This document shows positions 12,160 to 23,771 of a DNA stretch of 64,000 nucleotides, piece by piece. Each line of letters begins with the position of its first letter. Positions within the stretch are counted from its first letter, which is position 1. A model generated the notes under the pieces. The model was not told where the DNA came from, did no database searches, and saw nothing but the letters and a program-made list of their open reading frames with translations. The position numbers and the translations under genes are program-made. This stretch comes from Dermatemys mawii (lineage: Eukaryota; Chordata; Testudines; Dermatemydidae), in the NCBI GenBank assembly GCA_007922305.1, contig ML677348.1, positions 16,569,442 to 16,633,441 of the forward strand. Direction: 5' to 3'.

Positions 12160-12255
12160 GATTCGCCATCTGATGAAGTGGGTTCTAGCCCAGAAAAGCT
12201 TGTGCCCAAATAAATTTGTCAGTCTCTAAGGTGCCACAAGGACTCCTCATTGTTT
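12160..12255 (+). mobile_element. Penelope-like fragment with hammerhead-like motif
   Basis: The + strand reads CTGATGA (12170-12176), an A, GTGGG..., a short loop, CCCA, then GAAA (12193-12196) and AGCTTGTGCCC. It is followed by AAATAAATTTGTCAGTCTC and AAGGTGCCACAAGGACTCCT. The tail is a repeat common in turtle-type genomes. The first part has the order of a hammerhead ribozyme core (CUGANGA, stem II, GAAA, short stem III). The core is imperfect: there is an extra A before stem II and C11.1 is changed. Assignment to Penelope-like elements is inference. Confidence 0.55.
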
Positions 12256-14308
12256 TAACTGGGAGAAATCCACCTAACTTGCCTCCAGGGCCCAATCCAG
12301 TAAGCATGCTCAGACTGTGCCTGCTGGATCAGGCCCCTGCAGGCGAGGTTATACAACGTATAGCCCAGGGTTGGGATACTCACCTGGGATGTGGGTGACC
12401 TCTGCTTAAGTCTCCTCTCTTCCTAAGGGGGAGAAGAGATTTGAACAGGGAACACCACCTCTCAGGTGAACTCCTTAGCCCCTGGGCTGTGGGATATTAT
12501 GATGTGGGGTTCCCTCAATCTCTCCTGTTGAAGCTGTTCCACTGCGCATTGATTTTTTAAAAATTATCTTAGGAGTAGGCGGACTGGGACCTGTGTCTCC
12601 CATCTCCCAAACACTGCTGTAGCTCTAACGCCCAGGGAACACAGTCATTCTCATGCTTGTTTGCTTGTTCACTCTCTCTGGCCCAGTGATTCCTTCATAC
12701 TGACAGTCACTCATGTTCTTGTGCTCCAATATACGCAGCACAGTGTAGGAGCCCTCCTAGATTTTTCCAACATATATACCAGCTGAGGAAAACTTGATTA
12801 GGTCATACAGTTTAATGGGTCTGGCTTTTGCCTGCCTGCCTGCCATTAGAGACTTAGTTTTTTTTCCCCGTCATGTAACCTCAGCCCTCCTTTGTACACA
12901 CATCACATGTTGCCACAATTCTCTTCCAACTGGGAGGGCATAAATTAGTGTGACTTCTAATCATGCACTGAGAATTCCTTAATGACACAATGGATTTTTC
13001 CCTGTGAATTGGCTTTGTGCTGTTCTTTGCTCTCAGGGAATTGAAAACTAAATTCAGGTTTGATCTCAAATGTCCTGTATGGGATAGCGCAGCGCCATAT
13101 GTAGAATGTGGTGCTATTTGTTCTTCTTTAGATGTTCATTAAATCCCAGTGGTCATGTACTGCTGTGATATTTTGCAGCAGGTTTAGCATAGTGGAGCCT
13201 TGCTATTCTGAAATAATTCCACTAGGCAAATCATGAAAAATTAATGAAGTGAGGCTTTTACTACGAAAGCCTCTAATGTTAATAATACACTAAAAAGTAT
13301 TTGTTTAGCACTTTATATATTTTAACTGCTGTGGCAGGTAAGGAGCATTATCCTGAAACTGATACACAGAGATACAGTTATTTGCCCACGGTCACAAAAT
13401 CTGCTGACTCTGGACACCAGATTCTCTCCTTAAAGATAGTTGTAGGGCTCCCAGGCTTTAGCAGTACAGTGTATTTAGGTGCAAAGCATTTTTCTTTGTT
13501 AATTTGCTCTCTGAAAAAAGAGGAAAAATGCAGATAAACATATCACTATTAAATGGGATAACTTGCCCCCTCCTCCATTTTTTGCTGTTCTTTCTCATAA
13601 TCTGAGGGGTTTAAAATGTTAACATAAGGACAGTACTCGCATAGTTCGGAATGGGAAATAAGATTGATTTCAGTCTAAATGTTAATTGTTGGAAATCAGA
13701 TTGAGGGTTTTGTCCCCATACTTACTAGGACAACCTTTCACAAAGCAGTTCACAAAGCTGCGGCGTGTTCCAGTGTGGTCTGGATAACAGAATTCTGCTT
13801 TGAAACCCTATTTAAGGTCTCGTTCTCTATCTTCACTTTTGTCTGATTGCACTGAAGTGAGAAATGCAAGGAATGTATTCACTTGGGCCCAAGGTCCAGC
13901 TATGATTAAGGTTAATAAGATAACCCATTCATCTGTACACACACACACACTCATACACACTGGTACCTAGAGTTCAAAGTGCAGGAAGGGAGTGAGATGT
14001 GTGATGTGCAGATTTATTGCCTGTTGGCCCGAAGTATGTAAACAAATACACACAATGTAATTTTGCATTAATGTAAACTATACCAGGAGCCCCTCATATA
14101 GATTTTAAAAAATGCTTTATTATGCTTGCTGAAAGAAGAGAGCTGCTCTCCTATTGATGGTTCAGTGAGGTTTCATTCTTTTGTTCCTTGTTACCCTCAG
14201 GATAGGGAATTGAATGCAGGATAGTAAGCTGTAGGTATCAATAATTTCTAATCATATGTGTGTAGTTTCTGTATCCCTTGTGCTCCTTCCTGCTCTTTTT
14301 TTATACAC
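12256..14308. other. Intronic sequence; weak MIR-like piece near 13300-13420
   Basis: Around 13300-13420 the order CTGTGGCAGGTAAGGAGCAT, ACACAGAGATACAG and TTGCCCACGGTCACA resembles a reversed MIR core. A short (CA)n run lies at 13938-13952. Nothing else was recognised. Confidence 0.4.
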
Positions 14309-15031
14309 AATGTGTGACGGAGTCAGACCAGAAGGATATAGGAGAGTGCTGGAAGGCAGGTACATTAGTCTCAGGGTGTGCAGGTCCCTGTTCCCTGGGT
14401 AGCCAAACAAAGGCTACTCCAGGCCAATCAAGACACCTGGGGCCAATTAAGAACCTTCTAGAAAGGAGTAGAAACAGCTAGCCTAATTGGGACACCTGAA
14501 GCCAATCAGGGACTGGCTGAATCCAGATAAAAACCTCCCAGTTAGTCAGGTGAGCTGTGGGTGTCAGGAGCTGTGGAAGGAGGTTGTGCCGTTGGTGAGA
14601 CTGAGTGGTGGACAACATATCATCCAGAAGGAAGGAGGCCCTGAGGTAAGGGTGAAGTGGAGTTTGAAGAAGCGGGGACTGCTGTGGGGAAGTAGCCCAG
14701 GGAATTGTATTGTGTTTTGTGGATAAAAGGTCAGCCATCTTAGCTGATACTATTAGGGTCCCCGGGCTGGAGCCTAGAGTAGAGGGCGGGCCTGGGCTCC
14801 CCATTTTCTCCCTCCCCTAATTAGTCTCTGAGATTGGGAGACAATAGAGACTGTGCCAGGAAGGATAGCTTCTCCTCACTGGTTTGTGATGAAAATGGCT
14901 CAATAGGCTGTGACCTTGTCTCCAGAAAGAGAAGGGCTCCGTGGAGGGTCACAGTGAGCCTCTGAGGCTAGTAAAAATCCGCCAGGAAACGCAGGATCCA
15001 CGAAGATAAGGACAGAGCTTTGTCACAAATG
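14309..15031 (+). mobile_element. Solo LTR with 4-bp AATG duplication
   Basis: The unit at 14313-15027 (715 bp) starts TGTGACGGAGTCAGACCAGA and ends GAGCTTTGTCACA, so it has TG...CA termini and a TGTGAC/GTCACA inverted end. It is flanked by AATG at 14309-14312 and 15028-15031. No internal gag or pol sequence is attached, so it looks like a solo LTR of an old endogenous retrovirus or Gypsy-like element. The class is not certain. It is + relative to the family as I recall it. Confidence 0.6.
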
Positions 15032-15124
15032 CTACATCTGATTTTAAATTAGATTTTCAAGGCAGGTATTGTCCTCCTACACTGGGTTTGCACAGACCCA
15101 GATCAAGAAGGTGTGTAAGGAGTT

Positions 15125-15840
15125 TACTCCTGAGAGAATTATGTACCAAAAAATTAAAAATTCTCCACCCCCCAAAAAAGAAAATTCTATGCACAATATT
15201 TTTAAATTACACAAATTTTATTTGTCAATAAATACATGTGGAGGCTGCAGCATGGCAGTGGGGGCACAGGGAAATCATCCTGCAGCCCCTTCTGTCCCGG
15301 GGCAGGAACTCGACAGTGAGGCTGCACCTGATTCTGACACAGCACAATGGCCAGGCCTGTCCCAGAAATACCCCGGGGCCCTATGCCTCTGTTCTAGATA
15401 TATCAGGTATGGGCAGACAGGCTCAGGCCAGCAGGATGCAAGCCTATAGGGGCTCAGTGTCGGGGGGGACCCAGGTGTTGGGTAAGAGGGTTCTGTGTGA
15501 GGTAATCTGGGTGCGGGCAGCTAACTGAGGGGTCTGGATGTACAGGAGATCATTGGGGAGTTCCGGGTACAGGAGCATTTTGGATTCTGCAGGTGGTTGG
15601 GGCTCAGCTGGAGGGTGCAGGTGCTGAGGGAGTAGGGCTTGGTGGGGTGAGGGTCTGGGTGCAGCTGGCTGGGGCTCATTGGTGTGGGAGCTTGGGTGCG
15701 GGAGGGCCCATAAAGGTGGCCCAGCTGCAGGGGAGTGGTGCTCATTGGCATGGGGGTTTGATGGGTCTGCTTAATAGGGGTGCCCCAGTTACTGCCGCTG
15801 TTGAGGGGATGCCGCATGCCAGGCTCCCACTTCCCTGCCT
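15125..15840 (+). mobile_element. Truncated copy of the TACTCCTG-ended element
   Basis: The copy begins TACTCCTGAGAGAATTATGT, then a GCACAATATTTTTAAATTAC-like region, ATTTTATTTGTCAATAAATA and GAGGCTGCAGCATGGCAGTG. It is the same family as the complete copy at 36583-37697. The GC-rich second half contains low-complexity GGGGCTC/GGGTGC runs. The matching right terminus is missing. Confidence 0.65.
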
Positions 15841-15974
15841 GATTCCCCTATTTCCTTCTTGTCCCCATCCCATCTCCCTTCTCTGCTGTCCCCTGTCCCA
15901 TGTTTAAGTACCATTTGACTTCAGTTGGACTTTATCACATATAAAGAGCACTGCTAAATAGAGATGGAATTGCT

Positions 15975-18395
15975 CATAAGAATGTAAAAATGGTCATACT
16001 GAGTCAGACCAGTGGTCTATCTAACTAGTATCCTGTCTTCTAACAGTGACCAATCAATGCCAGATGCTTCAGAAGGAATGTGCTGAGCAGTGCAATTATC
16101 CAGTGATTGATCCCCTGTCACCCATTCTCAGCATCTGTCAGTCAGAGGCTTAGAGAACATGGAGTTGCATCCCTGACCATCTTGGCTAATAGCCATTGAT
16201 GGACCTATCCTCCATGACTTTGCCTAATTCTTCTTTGAACCCAGTTATACTTTTGGTCTTCACAAATCCCTTGGCAAAGAACTCCACAGATTAACTAGAC
16301 ACTGTGAAAAGAATTACTTTCTTTTGTTTGTTTTAAACCTGCTGCCTATTAATTTAATCAGGTGATCCTTTGTTCCTGTGTTGTGCAAAAGGGTAAATAT
16401 TACTTTCTTGTTCACTATCTCCACACCATTCATGATTTTATAGACCTCTATCATATCCCCTTTTAGTTGTCTCTTCCCCAAGATGAACAGTCCCACTTTT
16501 TTAATCTCTCCTCAGATGGAAGCTGTTCCACACCCCTTATCATTTTTGTTGCCCTTCTCCATACCTTTTCCTATTCTAATACATCTTTTTTGAGATGGGG
16601 AGACCAAACTGCATGCAATATTCCAGGTATGAATGTAGTGTGGATTTGTATAGTAGCATTATGATATTTACTGTCTTATTATCTATCCCTTTCCTAATGG
16701 TTTCTATAATTTTGTTAGGTTTTTTGACTGCCACTACACAGTGAGTGGATGTTTTCAGATAACTATCCATAAGGATTCCAAGATCTCTTTCTTGAGTGGT
16801 AACAGCTAATTTAGACCCCATTTTTTTAAATATTCATAGTTGGGATTGTGTTTTACACTTTGCACTTATCAACATTGAATTTCATCTGCCATTTTGTTGC
16901 CCAGTCACCCAGTTTTGTAAGATTCCCTTGGTAACTTTTTGCAGTCTGCTTTGGACTTAACTATGTTGAATAATTTAGTATTGTCTGCAAACTTTGCCAC
17001 CTCACTGCTTACCACTTTTGTCCAGATCATTTATGAGTATGTTGAACAGCTCCCAATACAGATCCTTGGGGACCCCATTATTTACCTCTCTCCATTCTGA
17101 AAACTGACTATTTATTCTTACTTTTTGTTTCCTGTCTTTTAACTAGTTACTGATCCATGATAAAACCTTGCCTCTTATTCCATAATGCTTACTTTGCTTA
17201 AGAGCCATTGATGACGGACCTGTGAAAGGCTTTCTGAAAGTCCAAGTAAACTGTATTCACTGGATCAATCTTATCCACATATTTGTTGAACCCCTCAAAG
17301 AATTCTGATAGATTGATGAAGCATGGTTTCTCTTTAAAAAGCCATGTTAATTATAACCCCAACAAATCATGTTCATCTATGTGTCTGATAATTCTATTCT
17401 TTACTATACTTTCAATCAGTTTGCTTGGTGGTGATGTTAGGCTTACCAGCCTTTAATTGCCCAGATCGCCTCTGGAGCCTTTTTTTTTTTTAATTGTCTA
17501 TCATCCAGTCATCTGACAAAGAAGCTGATTTAAGTGAAAGGTTACATACCGCAGCTAGCAGTTGTGCAGTTTCATATCTGAGTTCCTTCAGACCTCTTGG
17601 GTGAATACCATCTGGTACTGGTGACATTACTTTTTATTTTTTTTATTTGTTCCGAAACCACCTCTACTATCCCCTCAGTCTGGAAGAGTTTCTCAGATTT
17701 GTCACTTAAAAAAAAGGGCTCAGGTGTGGGAATCTCTCACCTACTCTTCAGTGAAGACTGATGCAAAGAATTCATTTAGCTCCTCTGCAATGGCTTTGTT
17801 TTCCTTGAATTCTCCATTAGCACCTCGATTGCCCAATGGTCAAACTGATTGTTTGGCAGGCTTCCTGCTTATGTTGTACTTACTAAAACTAACATAGAAT
17901 TTTTTTTTGTCTTTTGCTACTTGCTCTTCAATTTCTTATTTGGCCTGTCTGGTCATACTTTTACCTGCCTGATCATACTTTCACACTTGATTTGCCAATA
18001 TTTTCCTTTTTAGGATTTGACTTCTAACTGTTTAAAGGATGCCTTTTTGCCTCTAATTGCCTGTTGTACTCTGTTCTTTAGCCATGGTAGCATTTTTTGA
18101 TCCTCTTAGTATATTTTTTTGTTTGAGGTATACATTTAATTTGAGACTCTATTTTGATGGGGGGTTTTAAAGTGTTAATGCATCTTGTAGGCATTTCACT
18201 TTTGTGATTGTTCCTTTTAATTTCTTTTTAACTAGCTTCCTCATTTTTGTGTTTGTCCCCCTTTTGAAGTTAAATGCGACTATGCCGAGCTTCTTTGATA
18301 TCTTCCCCTGCCCCGCCCCCACATGCACACAAAGATGTTAAATTTAATTACAGTATTGTCACTATTAATAAGCAGTTCAGCTATTCTCACCTCAG
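15975..18395 (-). mobile_element. Long CR1 LINE, antisense, decayed
   Basis: Running right to left, this is a CR1 element. It has pieces of ORF2 reverse transcriptase followed by the 3' end (CCATTGATGGACCTATCCTC and TGGCCAAT-type blocks near 16040-16210). On the minus strand 16576-16821 reads MGSKLAVTTQERDLGILMDS, the conserved CR1 reverse-transcriptase C-terminal block, then AAVKK- and LPLY-like motifs. Stops and frameshifts break the frame throughout. At about 2.4 kb it is the longest retroelement in the window. The ends are approximate. Confidence 0.8.
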
Positions 18396-18546
18396 AATAG
18401 CTGCTCCGAAAAGGGGAGGAGCGCCTGTTCCCTGCCCGTGGCTAGGGGAGAGGCCTCTCTCTCTGCCACAGCCCTGAGTGCCTGTGCAGCTCTTAGTAGG
18501 CAGCTGAGTGGCGGTGCAGCTTAGAGAGAACCTAGGTCCAGACACA

Positions 18547-18809
18547 CAGGGTATATCTACACAGCAAAAAAAAACCCTGCAGAAGTGACTCTTGGAGCAC
18601 AGGTCACTTGCCTCAGGCTTGTAGGGCATGCACTGAGATCCACCTCTCTCAGCAGGTTTCAGAGCCCAGATGGGAACATCTACAATGCTATTTTTAGCCC
18701 TTCAACTTGAGCCCTGCAACCCACAGTCAGTTGACCCCAGCTCTGAGACTTGCTACAGTGGTTTGTTTTTTGTTGGTGGTGTTTTTTTTCAATGAAGACG
18801 TACCCACTG
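18547..18809. mobile_element. hAT-like MITE
   Basis: The left end CAGGGTATATCTACACAGC pairs with the right end, which in reverse reads TGGGTACGTCTTCATT. The interior, GTTGACCCCAGCTCTGAGAC and neighbours, matches the reverse complement of 51787-51890, so both belong to one family. It contains no coding sequence. Confidence 0.6.
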
Positions 18810-20429
18810 TGGTTCTTAGAAACCAATCTGGATAATATATTTTATTTAAGAACAAAATAGAAAAATGTAGTAAGTCCTTGTGATTGATATCGAGGGCAGT
18901 GTTATGGTTGATGATTCACACACACCAAAGTGGGAAATGTTCTGATTCCCACAACAACCATAACCATGCCATAGAGTTCTGTATTATTCCATGTTGTTTT
19001 GACTTTCCTGCCCTACGTGTAACACGGATAGAGGTATCATAACATTTAGTTTATTGACATATGCCCTTGTAAAAATCTTAGCTGCAAGGTTGCATTGGCA
19101 TAGATTTTTCTTTATTTGATCTCCTTGGAGATCAAGAAAAGGCGCTGATTTACAGTCAGATAAGCATGTCTGAATGTTTTATCATTGGAACAAATGTGAG
19201 TTCCAAATTGTGGGCACTCTGGGTAGATTGCCCCTCTCCCCCTCCATTTTGAGATGACTTCAGAAAGGGCTCACTCTGTCTAGTATTTTATCTTTAAGCC
19301 CCCACAATGTCAGTTTTAAATCTTTCAAGTTTTTAGGACTTAGTGTGCTAAGTGGAATGCATCCCCAGAACATGCGAAATCCACTTTATGTTGATAGCAC
19401 ATTAAAGTAAATGTATTAGAAAGGAATTGGGGAGTTAATGCAGAAGAAAAATGGCAGGCAATGATAGTTCATGAAAGATCAAAGTAATGATAAATAGACT
19501 ACGATTCTCATGTTTATTAGCTGATTTTTAATGTATTTTTCTCTTAGGCTTTGCAGTTTAATTTTTACTTTTTTATAATTTTGACGGATAATAGCAATGT
19601 TTATTTAATTGGAGGGTTTTTCATTTTTATGTCTTTAAATTTTCACAGTGGCAGGAAATGGTGAGATAAGACAGCAATTATTTAATGGCAGTAGCTGTTG
19701 ATATTCAAAAAAAAAAGCTTTTGTAATCTTTAAAACACAAGTTGTCAACATCACATGTCAAAATAAACAAAATCAAAATCCTTACATCAAAATGAACAAG
19801 TTCTCAAGCGACATTTTTCTTGCTTTGCCTATCTATAAATTTTAATTATTGATGGAAATATTTTTTCCACCAGTTTGTGTGTGTGCGTTGAAATGGATGT
19901 TTACCGACATTTACCAATAAAAATCTAATCCTTCCAAGACTAAATATAGTGGAGGGGAGAATCTGTAAAAGCATTAGGTCTCTTCAGCACTAATGAAAGT
20001 ATCTACAGTGAATGACAGCTAGTGGAGTCTATGTTAATATTTTATTTACTTATATAGCACCATAGATATATGTGCACCATAAAGAACACAGCATTCAAGT
20101 AAAATATGCTAAACAGAAAGCAAAGAACAAAATCCCTTGCCAGGAAGACCTTATCAAAGGCATGAACAGATGCAGATCAATTTTTTAAAAAAGAGTTGCA
20201 TATAAATCTGACCACTAGATTTAGACTTGGTGGAAGGGGTAAAGTTTTATATGAGATTTGCAGAATTGTCTAGATAGGTCAATTGTGGTTTGCAGACTTT
20301 GCAAAGACAGTCCATCTGGTATATTTTTCTGCATTATGTTTTTTTCCTTCTTTTGTTTCTGTCTGCCTACATACTTACACTAACATTTGTCTGAGCATCT
20401 TATAACCATTAATATATTCATCCTCACAA
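18810..20429. other. Intronic sequence without recognised feature
   Basis: AT-rich DNA directly upstream of the first FREM2 exon in the window. No additional splice-flanked frame was recognised. Confidence 0.4.
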
Positions 20430-20585
20430 TCCCCCTTTGAAGTAGAGAAATGCTGCCATCCCCATTTTACAGATAGAGAACTGAGGGACAGAGAGACGTC
20501 TCAAGATCACAGCGGTGGAACAAGGAATTGAACCCTAGACTGCTGAGTCTCTGCCCTTAACCACTGGAGCATCCTTCCTCTTATA
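20430..20585 (-). mobile_element. CORE-SINE/MIR-like fragment, antisense
   Basis: It contains CCCCATTTTACAGATAGAGA, CTGAGGGACAGAGAGA, GATCACAGCGGTGGAACAAG, GAATTGAACCC and AACCACTGGAGCATCCTTCC. This is the usual order of a reversed MIR/CORE-SINE. It sits about 100 bp upstream of the exon at 20679. Confidence 0.65.
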
Positions 20586-20678
20586 TATATTTTTAATTTT
20601 TTTATATATGCTTAAAAGTAGGTTCTCTGGTCAGGAGCAAACTTTAATAATTTTAAATTACTTTAACCTTTCTACCAG

Positions 20679-20828
20679 AACCAGCCTTCTACTTTGGAGA
20701 GGTTGAATACTATGTTGATGAGAGTGCCGGCTTTGTTGAGGTGCGTGTCTGGAGAACTGGAACTGATTTGTCCAAAGCTGCCACTGTTACAGTGAGGTCT
20801 CGCAAAACTGAGCCAATAACTGCAGAGG
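20679..20828 (+). CDS. FREM2: FREM2 exon (probable 7): Calx-beta 3, first half
   Basis: This exon encodes residues 1-49 and starts the first of three Calx-beta repeats in the window. FREM2 is a basement-membrane protein that works in the Fras1/Frem1/Frem2 complex anchoring epithelium to mesenchyme. The start of the exon reads [15 protein letters not shown], the typical Calx-beta opening (hydrophobic-F, then Y-V-x-E/D). The acceptor AG is at 20677-20678 and the donor GT at 20829. Two bases complete a codon begun upstream and one base is carried forward. The 5' part of the gene (signal peptide, CSPG/NG2 repeats, first Calx-beta repeats) lies outside. Numbering as exon 7 assumes the 24-exon mammalian structure. 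Confidence 0.92.
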
Positions 20829-23264
20829 GTGAGTGATCATTTTACTCTCATGTCATTTTTCCTTAATACGTGGAGCACTGGGACATCTAGTGTGGACTCA
20901 ATCCTGAAGTCTTCTGGTTTAGCCCCTAAAGTGACTCAGAGAGCCACAAGGCTAGGCATGCCACACTTGATGTTTGCTCTGAACCTTCGGACGTAGGCTT
21001 CTCCATAGTGTGAAGAAATGCATGTGTGTGATAGTCAGACGTATGAGGGAGACCTCTGTGCCCACACTGAACTGCATGCTAGTAATTAAGGGGGAAAGTG
21101 AGTCTGATAAGGAACAGAGAAAGGGCATGGACAGGTGTTGGAATGAAACCTAATGAATGGAAACCATGGGCTTTATCCTGGAAGGTGCTGGCTGCCCTCA
21201 GCTACCGTGAATTTAATTAAACATTGAAGCTGCTCAGCCCTTCATATGATCTAGTTGAAATGAATACAGCCCATTTTTAGATATCGCAGTTATTGCTACT
21301 GTTAAGCTGAAGTAAGGGCTTATTCAAATGTGTTTAAGAGCTGCCCTTAGATGGAAATGGAAGCAAAGGCAAACTATGAGGTCCAGCCTTCCAGTGGTTC
21401 CCACAAACTGCTCTCTCTCACAGTCAGTTGCTCATTGCCTCCCAATACATGCTAGGCCCAGAGTTCTTGTCAGCCCACCAGCCTGCCGTTCTTGCTGTCC
21501 TCAGCTTATTATGCTTAGTCTGTGTCTACCCTTGGAGCTAGGAGAATGATTCCCACCTCACACAGACACACTCGTGCACTAATTCAAGGAGAGTTAGCAG
21601 ACTAAAAATAGTCGTGCAGGTGCAGCAGCACAGACAGCTGTGAGAGGCACCACGGGCTAGTTGCCCCAAGTACATACCCATTGGGCCCATGTAAGTAGGT
21701 AAGTACTGAGCCACAACTAGCCCATGCTGCCGCTCACCCACTGGCCATGCTACCCCAGCTCACAGATGTTTTTAGTGTGCCAGCTCAAGAAGAGTTAATG
21801 TGACTGTGTCTGTGTGAGCTGGGAGTCATACCTCCAACTCCATGTGCAGACATACCCTCAAAGCCTTCATCCACATGCCAAAAGGATCAAGTTCTAAATT
21901 GGTATCTGGAGCTGGAGACGTACTGTACTCAGTCTGTTTCTAAAACATGGCATTGTATGCTAAAGTGTTCTTTTGATGTGGAGAGGTCATGAAGAGTCCA
22001 AATATGTTTCCTAGATGGCTACATTGAGCATGAACAGACATTAGTATTTAGTTACTGATATAATTTTAAAATACTCTTGGTTGTCATAAGCCTTCTTGTT
22101 ATGATGCCCATGACAGGAAGACATAGAGTCTGAGTTTAGTATTTAATATGCCTTTCCACATTTTTGTGCTTTCTCTTGGAAAATGAGATTATTAAAATGT
22201 CTAAAAGAATGTCCATTTACTTAATTTCTTTACTGTTATTTTATATGATCTGTTGGGTTTACCTCACTCTAAATATTGAATGCATTTTTGTTCCAGAAAA
22301 GCATAACAAGACTTTACAGCCAGACCATGTTTCTGATCTTCAGTCACTGGATAAACTGTTAAATAGGTGTTGGGGGGTGATCGTTTTTGCTTCTTTCAGA
22401 AATATGTGTAAGGGCTTTTCATCTCTCGGAGTAGTAAAACAGATTGTACTGTGATATCACAACAAATGGACAAAAAGTCCACTCTTTCTCCTCAGACTTA
22501 GGTACCTTTAATACTCTCTAACTCAGACACTGTGTCCTGGTATAACTCAACATCCTGTCTCATTCACTTCTCTATAGGGTGTTTTATTATTATTATTCCT
22601 AAGAAAACCCAGGTCACTCTATCTTTAACACTGAAGTGTGCCAAGCCCCACTTGACATGGTCTGGATATAATTTGACTCATCTTGTCTTTCTCTTGGCCT
22701 TTACTAGCCACTGGCCAGTTGCTGTTTGCCTTCCCTCCTCTCTCCATTTAAGTTACATTCTTGTTATATATCTCATCAGATATCAATGGTGTAATTCCTC
22801 TTAGTCTCTTGGTTGCTCTGTTTTCCCTTTTTACATTAGTCACATAATTTGCTGCACTGTCCCCTAGAATTATAGGCATAATATTAAATCCCTATTCCAG
22901 GGAATCTCTCAGAACACTCTGATTGGTTCCAAACTATAATTTGCATCTCACTTACAAAGGTTTTACATCAGTATAGCGCCATTCACTTACATAGTGTTAA
23001 TCCTGATCAAGTGAGTTTAGAATCAGGCCTGCTCCAAATCCCTTTAAGGTAAGAAGATTTTTGCTTTGCATGACTGCAAAAGATCTAGAGTGTTTTAAAT
23101 GATAAAGTAAAAAGTACTTCTTGACAATAAAAGAAATAGATAATTACATTTTATGAGTTACTATTGTCAACTTCCTGACTTTAGATCCCTTATTTTTCTT
23201 TAATTAAATGCTGTGAAAAACAGTTCCATCTATGTATTCAGTTTTATGTTGTTTCTTTGTGTAG
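20829..23264. other. FREM2 intron containing one long-TIR MITE
   Basis: A 2436-bp GT-AG intron. Apart from the MITE at about 21515-21859 nothing was recognised. Confidence 0.6.
21515..21859. mobile_element. MITE with ~55-bp inverted termini
   Basis: The left arm (from about 21515) contains TGTCTACCCTTGGAGCTAGG, then ATTCCCACCTCACACAGACA. The right arm, in reverse complement from about 21859, contains TGTCTGCACATGGAGTTGGA, then ACTCCCAGCTCACACAGACA. The two arms match over some 50 bp with scattered differences. The terminal GGGTATGTCT-like wording places it near the other hAT-like MITEs here. It has no coding sequence. Confidence 0.65.
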
Positions 23265-23474
23265 CTGGGGTAGATTATGTAGGCATCAGTCATAATTTGG
23301 ATTTTGCCCCTGGAGTCAACATGCAGACTTTCCGTGTGATCATTCTGGATGACCTTGGACAGCCAGTATTAGAAGGAATTGAGAAATTTGAACTTGTGCT
23401 GCGAATGCCTATGAATGCTATCCTTGGAGAACCAAGCAAAGCCACCATCTTCATCAATGACTCAGTCTCTGATT
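23265..23474 (+). CDS. FREM2: FREM2 exon (probable 8): Calx-beta 3, second half
   Basis: The exon encodes residues 50-119 plus a split codon. The frame joins the previous exon as [28 protein letters not shown] and [17 protein letters not shown] form the strand pattern and acidic turn that close a Calx-beta fold (F-x-V-x-I-x-D-D, then E-x-F-x-L-x-L). The end, ATIFINDS, has the usual terminal I-x-D-x and a possible N-glycosylation sequon N-D-S. Splice sites are TAG before 23265 and GTAAGT from 23475. The start inside an intronic ATG is not used, because the upstream exon phase fixes the frame. Confidence 0.92.
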
Positions 23475-23771
23475 GTAAGTATTACTTATTTTCAAAGAAA
23501 GAAAAATGAGACTTGAAATGCAATAGATAGTATTCTTCCTTCTGGGTTCATATAGAACCAGTGTCCAGGCATGGTGTTTGGAAACACTATGTTGCTGAAG
23601 TTGTGATCTTTTGGATGAGGTGTAAAATGGGTTCATGACCATTCGTGGTCATTATAAAATTTTTGGGCACTTACTGGTCTACATGTATTTTCAGCTGGCT
23701 ATAATTTCTCACTTATTTTCCTAAAATCATGGGGAATATAGAAAATGTACATAAAGCCTGAAGGTAAATAC
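23475..23771. other. FREM2 intron segment without recognised feature
   Basis: Short intronic segment between the exon ending at 23474 and the LTR at 23777. Confidence 0.4.

Noticed and set aside
14478..14804. 108-codon minus-strand open frame
   Set aside because: It lies inside the solo LTR; its composition reflects the LTR sequence rather than a protein.
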